From contig NZ_PQVH01000008.1 in assembly GCF_004661485.1 (NCBI RefSeq), positions 434,001 to 498,000 of the forward strand: DNA of 64,000 nucleotides, written 5' to 3'. The notes beneath the pieces were generated by a model that did not search any database, was not told the origin of the DNA, and worked only from the letters and a program-made list of their open reading frames with translations. A program made the position numbers and the translations under genes. Each line of letters begins with the position of its first letter. Within the stretch, counting starts at the first letter, position 1. The stretch comes from Methylotenera oryzisoli. GTDB lineage: Bacteria > Pseudomonadota > Gammaproteobacteria > Burkholderiales > Methylophilaceae. This document shows positions 18,070 to 27,119 of the stretch, in pieces.

Positions 18070-18284
18070 ATCTGTTGAGTTTTTTACTATCTATATTATT
18101 AGGCTGACATTTTATCACGCCCACATAAAGTCTAAAAAATTAAAAACAGATTAATGCACAATCTCTGCACGTCAAACGCCGCAGCGCGCCAAGTGGCGGA
18201 ATAGTGAATACAATTTGCATTAAAGAACAATCTGGCATACTACTTGCTTTTAAGACTATACCTAGTGAAAGAATGTAGTTAATC

Positions 18285-19988
18285 ATGGAATTTTTCCACA
18301 ATCTGTTTAAGAGTGCAGCCGTGCCAAAGATGAAATCATCTATGGCCTGGACACATCAAATCAAAGGCATGGACGATATCTCCGCCATTGAGTATGCGAC
18401 AGAGAAGCTAGGAGATGAATTTAAAACCAATGCATTTAGCGACCCGGCTCACCTACAAGCGCTTTTCACCATCGACGAAAATACACACATCACCGTCGAA
18501 AGAATCACAACACATTTTATTCAAATTGAGCATATCAGCGCAGAGCTAGAAGATCGCGTCACAAACGCGGTCTTTTTTTACCACCGTCAGCTTTTCTTAA
18601 TTTACTTTTCGCTGATTGATCACTTTTCTGAACAATATCAAAAACATATCCATGTTTTTCTTGCGCGAGCCATCAGAAACGCTACGCAAATGATTAAATG
18701 GCGTTATTACAGCTACCAAAGTGCACCAGCCAATGTTTGGATGCAAATATCCCAGCTGTATTTATTTGCCGAAAATTTATCTTTATTAAATGCGAAGATT
18801 CAGCCTTATGCTGACCTTGAGCCAATTTCACTTTCTAATGCTTATATCCATATTTGCATGCTAGGCACTTTAGAAAGCCTAAGCTTGAAATGTGAACAAA
18901 TCGAGTTTGTGAGCAAAATGCTGACAACCTGGACATCCAAAACAACGGTAGACCGTGAGTTTGATAAAAGCCAGCATTTATTTTATGTAGACACTACTGG
19001 AAACAAACCAGCTAAACGTATTCGCACTTTCAAACCAGCCAGCACATATCGTTACTGGAATTTGGACAGTGTTATTTCCAAAATACAGCTATGCATCTCA
19101 TTGATTGAGTTCAACATTTCACCAAAACAGCCTTTTATGAAGGAGTTGATTTCACATAAGGATGCCTCCACTACTTTTGAAATCCTCAATAGTGAGTGGT
19201 CTCGTGTTGATTACAACCGCCAACGCAGATTAGAAGAGCGCAGCAAAAACGTATCTCAGGCAACTACCAGCTTGGGCTTCAAAGAGATATGTGAACAAAT
19301 CAAGCAATACGAAAACATCAAGATGCAACGTGGCGAGCGCGGCTATCAAGGTGAAAAGTCATTTGAAGAAAGATTAGCAACACATAATATCAATCGGAGT
19401 GAGCCTAATATCATTCACATGAACATTAGCACTGATCGCTCCAGTATTATTGATGCATCTAGCAAAGGTTTGGGCTTGCATGTCAGCAGGCATGCTCATG
19501 AAGTGAGTGTAGGTATGCTAATCGGCATTTCTACTAAAGAACTCAGAAACAATACCAAATTAGGGATTATCAAGAATATACGACCAATCGCTCAAGGCGA
19601 ATTACACCTAGGGGTTGAACTGCTCAGTAATATCGGGTTTTATTCTCAAGCGGAAAATATAAGCCTAAGAACGCCTAAAGTCGCCATATCAATAGGCGAG
19701 CATGAAAATAAGGACAATTATTTTGCTAATACCGTATTTTCCAACACCACCAGCTTTTTAGACAGTAGCTTTGGCACGGACCCAAGCAACTTCATGTGCC
19801 TGTACTTACCTAAAGAACAGTCAATATCCAAACAAGAAACGCTGATTATCCCTAAGCTCCAATACAATAAAAACGATATCTTCAAAGTAATGGTATTAGG
19901 TGAGGAAATATTGGTCAGATTTACAAAATCATTTGAACGTCACGGCAACTGGGTACGTGTAACGTTTACCACTGACATCAACAGGTAA
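18285..19988 (+). CDS. Uncharacterised protein with PilZ-like C-terminal region
   Basis: Protein of 567 residues with no clear full-length family. The N-terminal 330 residues are helical, rich in aromatics and charged residues, without a signal peptide or membrane helix. A connecting stretch (about 330-365) is basic and Arg-rich (NRQRRLEERSK, KMQRGERGYQGEK). Around 385-460 it resembles a PilZ domain: SSIIDASSKGLGLHVS fits the DxSxxGxxL core, followed by a strand-rich segment (KLGIIKNIRPIAQGELHLGVEL). The upstream RxxxR of c-di-GMP binders is not obvious, so nucleotide binding is uncertain. Single gene between divergent gltX and the convergent efflux operon. No function assigned. Confidence 0.75.
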   Translation: MEFFHNLFKSAAVPKMKSSMAWTHQIKGMDDISAIEYATEKLGDEFKTNAFSDPAHLQALFTIDENTHITVERITTHFIQIEHISAELEDRVTNAVFFYHRQLFLIYFSLIDHFSEQYQKHIHVFLARAIRNATQMIKWRYYSYQSAPANVWMQISQLYLFAENLSLLNAKIQPYADLEPISLSNAYIHICMLGTLESLSLKCEQIEFVSKMLTTWTSKTTVDREFDKSQHLFYVDTTGNKPAKRIRTFKPASTYRYWNLDSVISKIQLCISLIEFNISPKQPFMKELISHKDASTTFEILNSEWSRVDYNRQRRLEERSKNVSQATTSLGFKEICEQIKQYENIKMQRGERGYQGEKSFEERLATHNINRSEPNIIHMNISTDRSSIIDASSKGLGLHVSRHAHEVSVGMLIGISTKELRNNTKLGIIKNIRPIAQGELHLGVELLSNIGFYSQAENISLRTPKVAISIGEHENKDNYFANTVFSNTTSFLDSSFGTDPSNFMCLYLPKEQSISKQETLIIPKLQYNKNDIFKVMVLGEEILVRFTKSFERHGNWVRVTFTTDINR

Positions 19989-20014
19989 ACATTACACTCC
20001 CATATACTTGATTG

Positions 20015-21457
20015 CTATTTAGTAGGCTCAGCCTCCCAGCCCCCACCTAGCACTTTAAACAAATCTACCGTTGCAACCAATCTTGCCTGACGTGCCTGTA
20101 CAAAAGCTAAACTCGCTTCATTATAGGTACGTTGTGCATCTAACACCTCAATATAAGCAGAGTAACCTGACTGGTATCTATTTTCAGACAAAGTCAGCAT
20201 TTTCTGTGCTGAAGTTTGGCTAGTCAGCAACGATTGCTCACGCTCAGTTTGCTGACGTAAGCTGACCAATGCGTCATTCACTTCAGTAAAGGCGGTTTGA
20301 ATCGTACGTTCATAAGTTGCAAGCGTCTTTTTCTGTTTAGCTGCTTCTTGGTCAACTCTGGCATTGAGTCTGCCGCCATTAAATATTGGCAAGTTCAGGC
20401 TAAGTCCGCCAGTCCAAATACGCGCGGCAGAGCTTAAGATGTCTTTTAACTCAAGACTTTCCCCACCCCAGTTTGCGGTCAGTGAAATACTTGGATATAG
20501 CGCCGCTTTTGCCACAGCGATATTTGCATTAGCAGCAATCATTTGCTGCTCTGCCTGACGCACATCAGGACGTGACTCCAATAAGCTTGAAGGCAGACCT
20601 AGTGGTGGAACCGGTGGAATCGGCAGTGCCATAATGTCAGATTGAGTCTGCCCTAAACCACGTACCGCTAAATCTAGGTCTCCAGTCAACAATGCTAACT
20701 GGTTAAGGCTTAAAGACTGCTGGCGCTTTAATTCTGCAATCTGAGCACGCAAATTAGTGTTAGCAACCTCGGCTTGATATACATCTAACGCCGACACAAT
20801 ACCGCCTTCTAAACGGCGTTTGGTGAGCGCAAGACTAGCATCGCGACTGACCAAGTTTTGCTCTGCAATCTGAATCTGCTTTTCCAAACTACGCAAGGTC
20901 AAATACTGACTAGCAACCAAACCAGTGAGTGACAAGGTCACCGTATCTTTAGCATAACGGCTAGACAAGGCAGACGCTCTTGCTGACTCTTTAGCGCGGC
21001 CTAACTTGCCCCAAAAATCCAGCTCAAAAGTAGTTCCCAACTTAATATTGAAATTATTGCGTGGGTTAGCTGAAAACACAGGGAAAGCACCAGCCTCAGT
21101 CACTCGCGAGCGAGTACCGGCACCATCCAGACTAACTGAAGGAATCAAGAAAGTACCAGCCTCTTTCATCACTGCGTCAGCTTGCTCAATATTAGCAACA
21201 GCCACCTTGATATCGGTATTATGTTTTAACGCACTGGCGATTAATTTGTTCAGTGTTTCGTCTTGATACAGCGTCCACCAGTCCTTTGCAATCTGGCTTT
21301 GCGCTGCATTTTGGCTCAACTCAACATAACGATCCGGCGTCTCAACCTTTGGTCTTAGGTAGTCTGGCCAAACCATCGTTTGGCATCCAGACAACACTAA
21401 GCTACCTACAAGATAAAAAACAGGCTTTATTAAATATTTATTTTTATTTTGTTTCAT
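20015..21457 (-). CDS. RND efflux outer-membrane lipoprotein, NodT/OprM family
   Basis: Outer-membrane channel of a tripartite pump; 480 residues. Lipoprotein signal with lipobox LSGC (Cys near residue 25), then two OEP repeats (about 60-250 and 270-470) with long coiled coils. Typical motifs are DWWTLYQDETLNKLI, the LESRPDVRQAEQQMIAANANI stretch (seen as SRPDVRQAE) and the closing NRYQSGYSAYIEVLDAQRT. Its ATG overlaps the stop of the pump gene by 4 bases (ATGA), so it is the last gene of the adaptor-pump-channel operon, the MexAB-OprM order. Confidence 0.93.
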   Translation of the reverse strand: MKQNKNKYLIKPVFYLVGSLVLSGCQTMVWPDYLRPKVETPDRYVELSQNAAQSQIAKDWWTLYQDETLNKLIASALKHNTDIKVAVANIEQADAVMKEAGTFLIPSVSLDGAGTRSRVTEAGAFPVFSANPRNNFNIKLGTTFELDFWGKLGRAKESARASALSSRYAKDTVTLSLTGLVASQYLTLRSLEKQIQIAEQNLVSRDASLALTKRRLEGGIVSALDVYQAEVANTNLRAQIAELKRQQSLSLNQLALLTGDLDLAVRGLGQTQSDIMALPIPPVPPLGLPSSLLESRPDVRQAEQQMIAANANIAVAKAALYPSISLTANWGGESLELKDILSSAARIWTGGLSLNLPIFNGGRLNARVDQEAAKQKKTLATYERTIQTAFTEVNDALVSLRQQTEREQSLLTSQTSAQKMLTLSENRYQSGYSAYIEVLDAQRTYNEASLAFVQARQARLVATVDLFKVLGGGWEAEPTK

Positions 21458-24400
21458 ACAGCACCTTTATTCTCAGCATCTACTGAAGTCTGAACTACTG
21501 GCGCATCGTCAGGCACTTCATGGTGTTTTCTATGTACATTTTTATTACTCAACCATGTAAAGAAGAGTGGAATAAAAATCGTGGCTACAAAAGTCGCTAG
21601 CAACATACCACCAAACACGCCAGTACCCATAGAACGCCTTGCCGCCGCGCCCGCACCCGTTGCAATCACCAACGGCACAATTCCTAATACAAACGCCATT
21701 GAAGTCATCACAATCGGTCTAAAGCGCAACCTTGCCGCCTCCAGAGCGGCCTCAGCAATCGGCATACCCTCTTCCATTTTTTGGCTTGCAAACTCTACAA
21801 TCAAAATCGCATTTTTTGCCGCCAAACCAACCAGCGTAATCAAACCGATCTGGAAGTAAATGTCATTTGGCATCCCTCTGAACAGCACAGCGATCAACGC
21901 ACCAGCCAAAGCAAAAGGTACGGCCATAATCACCGCAAGTGGCAAGGCCCATGTTTCAAACTGCGCAGCCAAAATCAAGAACACCATGATAATGGCAAAG
22001 CCAAACGCGATTACGGCAGCCGAGCCTGTACGTTTTTCTTGATACGCCTGACCAGTCCATGCAATTTGGTAGCCATCTGGCAAGTTCTGTGCGGCAATTT
22101 TCTCCACCATCTTAATGGCATCACCAGAGCTCACACCCAATGCACCTTTACCTAGCACCTTAGCCGACAGCAAGCCGTTGTAGCGCTCTAATTGCTCAGC
22201 ACCCACAATGTCTTTCACTTTGCTCAGTGCTGACAATGGCACCATCAGGCCTTTATCAGAACGCACGTAAACCTTACCTAAATCTTCCGCCTTCATACGG
22301 TAGTCAGCTTCAGCCTGTAATTGCACCCGATAAGTACGGCCAGATTTATTAAAGTCATTCACGTACAACGAACCCATAGTACTTTGCAATGTATCGTAAA
22401 TACTAGATACCGGCACACCTTGTGATAATGCCTTAGCCTCATCCACTTCTAAAAACAACTGTGGCACAGTTGGTCGGAAGAAGGTGTTGATTTCAGTTAA
22501 CCTAGGCTCTTGCTTAAGCGCATCAATCAAGTTATTTACCACAGCAGATAAACGTGCAGGGTCTGAGTCGCCACGCGTCTGTACATACAACTCAAAACCG
22601 CCAGAACTGCCCAAGCCGCGAATCGCCGGTGGGTTAAATGCAATCGCCATCCCATCAGGCTGCTGCATACCAATGCCAAACAATTTCTTCACGATATCGT
22701 CTGCAGTTGTTTTACGCTCTGACCAATCTTTCAAACGCACAAACATGGTAGCTGCACTGGTTTTATTACCGCCACCAATCAAGTCAAAACCATTCACCGC
22801 AAACTCATGCGCTACCGCTGGGTCTTGCGCAATTGCAGCACGCACATTTTCAGTGGTTTGACTAGTACGGCTCAAGGTTGCACCGTCCGGCATAATCACA
22901 GCGGAAATCACATAACCTTGATCCTCTGGTGGCACAAAGCTGCCAGGAATCACTCTCAACAATACAACCACTGCAGCAATGATTGCCGCAAACACAAAAG
23001 TACCGATGATTCTATGATGCAAGGTTAAATTCACCACGCCTGTATATACATGCGTGATACGCGTAAACATACGGTTAAATGCTTTAAAGAATGCAGACTC
23101 GCCGTGTGTTTTCTTTAATAAAATTGCGCACAACGCTGGGGTCAGGGTTAGTGCAACCACGCCTGAAATCACCACCGCCACGGCAACGGTCACGGCAAAC
23201 TGCTTATACATCTCACCAGCAATACCGCCTAAGAACGCAACTGGCACAAACACCGCGCACAGTACTAGCACAATCGCAACGACTGCCGCTGACACTTGCT
23301 CCATCGATTTCACTGCAGCTTTAATAGCAGATAATTTCTCTTCTTCCATCAAGCGCTCTACGTTCTCCAGCACCACGATCGCATCATCCACCACAATCCC
23401 GATAGAGAGCACCATCGCGAATAATGTCAGCGTATTGATAGAGAAGCCAAACATCCATAAACCAGCAAAAGTACCAATTAAAGAAATAGGCACCGCAATC
23501 ATAGGGATCAATGTCGCACGGAAGCTTTGCAAGAACAAGAACACTACGAGCACCACAAGCACCATGGCTTCGCCCAGTGTTTTCAACACTTCTAAAATAG
23601 AAGCCTTCACAAAGTCACTGGTGTCGTATGGCACTTCCCAATCTACACCTTCTGGGAAACGTACTTTTAATTCGGCCATTTTCGCTTTAACCGCAGCCGC
23701 TGTATCTAAGGCATTAGCGCCGGTTTGCAAGAAAATAGGAATACCCACACCAGGTGTACCATCTAAAGCAGTGCGCACGTTGTAGCTTTGTGAGCCCAAC
23801 TCAATACGAGCAACATCTTTTAAATGCAGCACGCCGCGCTGACCATTGGCACGAATAATAATATTGCCGAATTCTGATGGGTCTATTAATCGACCTTTAG
23901 CCGTTACCGTGTATACCAACTGCTGATCAGATGGCGCTGGGTCTTGACCAATTTTACCTGCTGCATATTGTGCATTTTGTGCACGAATCGCATTCGCAAT
24001 ATCCGTGGTTGTTACTCCCAACTGTGCCATGCGGTCAGGACGCAACCAAATGCGCATAGAGTAATCTTGCGCACCAAAAATAACAGAGTCACCCACGCCT
24101 TTAATGCGCTTAATCTCATCAAGCACATTCAAGGTAGCGTAATTACTTAAAAATAGCGTGTCATACTTTTTTTGCTTATCGGTCAACATCACCACTAACA
24201 AAATATCGTTAGAACGTTTCTGTACTACTAAGCCAGTACGCCTTACCTCATCCGGCAGTCGTGGCAAAGCAATATTCACACGGTTACTTACGTTAAATGT
24301 GGCCTGATCAACATTGGTGCCCACTTCAAACGTAGCGGTAATCGTTAATGTGCCACTAGAGTCGGCACTAGAGTTGAAATACAGCAAGCCTTCAACACCA

Positions 24401-24609
24401 CTCAACTGCTCCTCAATCGGTGCAGCTACTGTTTTAGAAAGCGTATCAGCACTTGCACCAGGGTAAGTTGCTGTGATTAATACGGTAGGTGGCGCAATTT
24501 GCGGGTACTGTGCAATCGGTAATTTAAAGGCAGCAGCTAAGCCTGCCAATACAATAATGATAGACAGTACACTTGCAAAAATAGGCCGTGTAATAAAAAA
24601 TTTACTCAT
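21454..24609 (-). CDS. RND multidrug efflux permease, AcrB/MexB (HAE1) family
   Basis: Inner-membrane proton-driven exporter of amphiphilic drugs; 1051 residues, normal for HAE1 pumps. It begins MSKFFITRPIFASVLSI and ends with the typical FFTWLSNKN before a hydrophilic tail. The proton-relay Asp pair lies in TM4 (GIVVDDAIVVLENVE). The porter-domain strings IAQYPQIAPPTVLITATYPG and the Gly-rich GLAAKNAILIVEFA of the second half are conserved. Twelve membrane helices are expected. It follows the adaptor gene by 45 bases. Confidence 0.95.
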   Translation of the reverse strand: MSKFFITRPIFASVLSIIIVLAGLAAAFKLPIAQYPQIAPPTVLITATYPGASADTLSKTVAAPIEEQLSGVEGLLYFNSSADSSGTLTITATFEVGTNVDQATFNVSNRVNIALPRLPDEVRRTGLVVQKRSNDILLVVMLTDKQKKYDTLFLSNYATLNVLDEIKRIKGVGDSVIFGAQDYSMRIWLRPDRMAQLGVTTTDIANAIRAQNAQYAAGKIGQDPAPSDQQLVYTVTAKGRLIDPSEFGNIIIRANGQRGVLHLKDVARIELGSQSYNVRTALDGTPGVGIPIFLQTGANALDTAAAVKAKMAELKVRFPEGVDWEVPYDTSDFVKASILEVLKTLGEAMVLVVLVVFLFLQSFRATLIPMIAVPISLIGTFAGLWMFGFSINTLTLFAMVLSIGIVVDDAIVVLENVERLMEEEKLSAIKAAVKSMEQVSAAVVAIVLVLCAVFVPVAFLGGIAGEMYKQFAVTVAVAVVISGVVALTLTPALCAILLKKTHGESAFFKAFNRMFTRITHVYTGVVNLTLHHRIIGTFVFAAIIAAVVVLLRVIPGSFVPPEDQGYVISAVIMPDGATLSRTSQTTENVRAAIAQDPAVAHEFAVNGFDLIGGGNKTSAATMFVRLKDWSERKTTADDIVKKLFGIGMQQPDGMAIAFNPPAIRGLGSSGGFELYVQTRGDSDPARLSAVVNNLIDALKQEPRLTEINTFFRPTVPQLFLEVDEAKALSQGVPVSSIYDTLQSTMGSLYVNDFNKSGRTYRVQLQAEADYRMKAEDLGKVYVRSDKGLMVPLSALSKVKDIVGAEQLERYNGLLSAKVLGKGALGVSSGDAIKMVEKIAAQNLPDGYQIAWTGQAYQEKRTGSAAVIAFGFAIIMVFLILAAQFETWALPLAVIMAVPFALAGALIAVLFRGMPNDIYFQIGLITLVGLAAKNAILIVEFASQKMEEGMPIAEAALEAARLRFRPIVMTSMAFVLGIVPLVIATGAGAAARRSMGTGVFGGMLLATFVATIFIPLFFTWLSNKNVHRKHHEVPDDAPVVQTSVDAENKGAV

Positions 24610-24654
24610 AATTATTCTCGATTAAGCCTGACGATTTAGCATTGGGTGACGAAT

Positions 24655-25908
24655 TTATTTTGCTGAACCAGTTGATTCATTTTTTGCTGATGCTGCACCA
24701 GCATCAGTCTCACCCACAGGATGCGGTGCGACAACTGCACCAGGACGTAGCTTAATAATATTGTCGGTAATCACTCTATCACCTGTTTCCAAACCACTTA
24801 AGATGACCCAGTTTTTACCAACCCAATTACCCGGCACAACCGGTTTAACTACCACCTCATTTTTATCATTAGCCACATACACAAACTTGCCCTGATCACT
24901 ATTGAGAACTGAGGTTTGTGGCACGACAAACACACCATCTTTTTGCCCCGTAATCACGCGAATTCTGGCAAACTGACCTGGCAACAAGCGTTTATCCGCA
25001 TTATCAAAAGTTGCTCGTAATTGCTGAGTGCCCAATTGCGGATCGATGCCACTTGCAGCAAAGTTGAGCTGACCTGATTTTGAGTACTCTTCACCGCTAG
25101 GTAGTATCAGCCTTACTTCTTTTACACTTTTTTGTGTCAATGGACCACCTAATTGCGCCAACTCAGCATCAGACAAACTAAAGCGCACCCAGATTGGACT
25201 AATCTGACTAACAGTGCTTAATAAACTAGTATTGGCACTCACCAATGCACCTTCTGATAACTCGAACCTGCCCGCTACACCAGACAAAGGCGATGTCACA
25301 GTGGTATAAGATAAATTCAACTCAGCCTCACGTACCGCTGCTTCATATTGCGCCAAGCTAGCTGTTGCTAATGCATTATCAGAGTTAGCATTATCTGCTT
25401 CACGCTGACTTACCGACTGCGTTGCCACTAAAGCCTGCAAACGTTGCGCTTCGCGCTTTGCTTGATCGAAACGTGCTTTTTGCTGCGCCAATTGTGCTTT
25501 TGCATTAGCTAGCGCAATTTGATAAGGCACAGGGTCAATTAAAAACATTGCCTGTCCAGCTTTTACCGGCTCACCTTCTTCAAACAGCTTTTTAAGCAAA
25601 ATGCCGCCAACACGCGGTCTAATTTCAACCTCTTTCGCACCTTCTGTTTGCGCTACAGCCTCTGCGCTCAAAGGCACGCTGCCCGGAGCCATGGTAATCA
25701 CACCTACTGGCATAGGCGGCATCGCCGCTTGAGCTTGCCCGCCGTTTTCTTGCTTACTGCAAGCTGCCAGCATAGAGCCGACTAGGACCCCAATCAGCGC
25801 CAACATCATGCCTGATGCCATCAAGGTTCGTTTCGCATGCGTAACCTGTGCGTTAATCGACTGTGTGTGAATATGTTGCTGATTCTGACTTGCGGTCTTA
25901 TTTGCCAT
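24655..25908 (-). CDS. RND efflux periplasmic adaptor, AcrA/MexA family lipoprotein
   Basis: Membrane-fusion subunit bridging pump and channel; 417 residues. An unusually long N-terminus (about 30 residues) precedes the signal helix and the lipobox LAAC, with the lipidated Cys near 50. Then come the beta-barrel and lipoyl halves (VEIRPRVGGILLKKLFEEGEPVKAG), an alpha-hairpin (about 130-195, QLAQQKARFDQAKREAQRL), and the membrane-proximal region (VFVVPQTSVLNSDQGKFVYV). First gene of the operon, controlled by the overlapping divergent promoter/operator at 25983-26036. Confidence 0.93.
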   Translation of the reverse strand: MANKTASQNQQHIHTQSINAQVTHAKRTLMASGMMLALIGVLVGSMLAACSKQENGGQAQAAMPPMPVGVITMAPGSVPLSAEAVAQTEGAKEVEIRPRVGGILLKKLFEEGEPVKAGQAMFLIDPVPYQIALANAKAQLAQQKARFDQAKREAQRLQALVATQSVSQREADNANSDNALATASLAQYEAAVREAELNLSYTTVTSPLSGVAGRFELSEGALVSANTSLLSTVSQISPIWVRFSLSDAELAQLGGPLTQKSVKEVRLILPSGEEYSKSGQLNFAASGIDPQLGTQQLRATFDNADKRLLPGQFARIRVITGQKDGVFVVPQTSVLNSDQGKFVYVANDKNEVVVKPVVPGNWVGKNWVILSGLETGDRVITDNIIKLRPGAVVAPHPVGETDAGAASAKNESTGSAK

Positions 25909-25982
25909 TTAAAACTCCACGATTGTTTTTTATAACTTACTAATTATTCTATGTTTTTGTTAAAAATAGAAGTCATCTGCTC

Positions 25983-26011
25983 TTGCTTACATTCAGATTT
26001 GTATGTATATT
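25983..26011 (+). promoter_or_regulatory. Promoter of the TetR-family regulator gene
   Basis: TTGCTT (25983-25988), a 17-base spacer, then TATATT (26006-26011) on the plus strand. Its -10 box lies inside the operator palindrome, which predicts autorepression. The leader to the ATG at 26089 would be about 70 bases. Confidence 0.6.
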
Positions 26012-26035
26012 ATATACAAACAGGAATGTATGTAA
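25987..26035. promoter_or_regulatory. Operator for the TetR/AcrR-type regulator
   Basis: Two nested inverted repeats. The inner one is TTTGTAT (25998-26004) with ATACAAA (26014-26020). The outer one pairs TTACATTC (25987-25994) with GAATGTATGTAA (26024-26035), the right arm carrying four extra bases. The GAATGTATGTAA half is identical to a half of the known AcrR box of E. coli. It covers the -10 or -35 boxes of both divergent promoters. Confidence 0.75.
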
Positions 26036-26036
26036 A
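26009..26036 (-). promoter_or_regulatory. Promoter of the RND efflux operon
   Basis: On the minus strand TTTACA (26031-26036) is followed after 16 bases by a perfect TATAAT (26009-26014). Both boxes sit within the operator repeats, so regulator binding would block polymerase. Leader to the adaptor ATG is about 95 bases. Confidence 0.7.
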
Positions 26037-26088
26037 GCCTAATTGATTTAAAATACGCAAAAATGAAGTTTTATTAGTAGGATTAAAT

Positions 26089-26712
26089 ATGGTCAGAAAA
26101 ACCAAAGAAGATGCAGAACTTACTCGCCAAAAGATAGTAGATGCGGCACGCACGGTGTTTCTTGCACGTGGAGTAAGTAAATCAACCTTGGAACATATCG
26201 CCTCACAAGCAGATGTCACCCGTGGCGCCGTTTACTGGCATTTTAAAAACAAAACAGAAATCTTTCATGCCATTCGCGAGCAAGTATTTTTACCGCTGAT
26301 TGACCGCATGGACGACACACTGGCAATTACCGCTGACAATTCACAAAATCCGTTAGATCAAATTGAAGCTAGTATGTGCCATACCATACAAGAGCTAAAT
26401 GATAATGTTGAGATGCGTGAAATCTACGAAATCATGATGATTAAATGCGAATATGTGGATGAATTTGCATTAGTGCTGCATCAAATTATGAACAACTGCT
26501 CTAGCCTAGTAGAAAAAATCGAAGTAGCTTATGCACACGCACAGTCACAAAACCTGCTAGCCAGCACACTTACTCCACGCGCACTCGCCCTAGACACGCA
26601 TTTGTTTTTTGGTGGGCTACTGCATATGTGGGTAAAAGATGCCGATGGCAGCAAGTTCAGATATCAAGCGCTTGAGCTGATTAAATCTCACATCAAATTA
26701 CGCAGAAAATAG
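26089..26712 (+). CDS. TetR/AcrR-family repressor of the efflux operon
   Basis: One-component drug-sensing repressor; 207 residues. The N-terminal helix-turn-helix (about 10-57) shows TRQKIVDAARTVFLARG and the AcrR/TtgR signature TRGAVYWHFKNK. The remainder is an all-helical ligand-binding domain like AcrR_C (MCHTIQELNDNVEMREIYEI). It is divergent from the pump operon, with a shared operator between them, so it most likely represses both the pump and itself and is released by pump substrates. Which drugs it senses cannot be told from sequence. Confidence 0.92.
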   Translation: MVRKTKEDAELTRQKIVDAARTVFLARGVSKSTLEHIASQADVTRGAVYWHFKNKTEIFHAIREQVFLPLIDRMDDTLAITADNSQNPLDQIEASMCHTIQELNDNVEMREIYEIMMIKCEYVDEFALVLHQIMNNCSSLVEKIEVAYAHAQSQNLLASTLTPRALALDTHLFFGGLLHMWVKDADGSKFRYQALELIKSHIKLRRK

Positions 26713-26784
26713 ATAGTTAAAATAAATCTTGTAGATCAGTTACTGTAGCGATAACATACGCAGATATTAAGCGTTGGAGGCATT

Positions 26785-27108
26785 GTGGCTATTTATACTG
26801 GTGAAATTTACGGTAAACAAACCGCAAGCAAGTTTGTGATGTACAACGTGCTAAAAGTAAGTAAGCAGGCTGTTACCCTACAAAACATAGACAATCCGCT
26901 GAGCCTGTTCGAAACCACAGAACAAAAGCTAAACGCCTCAGGCTATATCCGCGTTAGCCAAACACCATTTATCGATCTAGAATCGACCACGCCAAAACGC
27001 CGCAAGGCCGCAAAAAAACCCATACGCTGCCCGCTTACCTTCGATTTTTTAGAAGAGCGCGCCGACAGTGAACGTCCTGCACCCATCATGCAGGACTTAT
27101 TCAGCTAA
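26785..27108 (+). CDS. Small hypothetical protein with basic patch and QDLF-type tail
   Basis: A 107-residue soluble protein not recognised from any family. It starts with GTG, placed 7 bases after a strong GGAGG ribosome site, which supports a real gene. The first 60 residues read as a compact beta-rich domain (IYTGEIYGKQTASKFVMYNV). A basic cluster follows (KRRKAAKKP, about 73-81), then an acidic segment and the C-terminus IMQDLFS, which loosely resembles sliding-clamp-binding tails. It lies downstream of the TetR gene and converges on rimO with only 11 bases between. The N-terminal basic/acidic layout could suit a nucleic-acid contact, but this is speculation. Confidence 0.7.
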   Translation: MAIYTGEIYGKQTASKFVMYNVLKVSKQAVTLQNIDNPLSLFETTEQKLNASGYIRVSQTPFIDLESTTPKRRKAAKKPIRCPLTFDFLEERADSERPAPIMQDLFS

Positions 27109-27119
27109 CAGCAAAGTCT

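Noticed and set aside
23054-23785. 243-codon open frame on the plus strand opposite the RND pump gene
   Set aside because: Its composition is Thr/Ser/Ala-rich, as expected from the antisense of a membrane-pump gene. It shows no motif, no ribosome site and lies fully inside a conserved gene.
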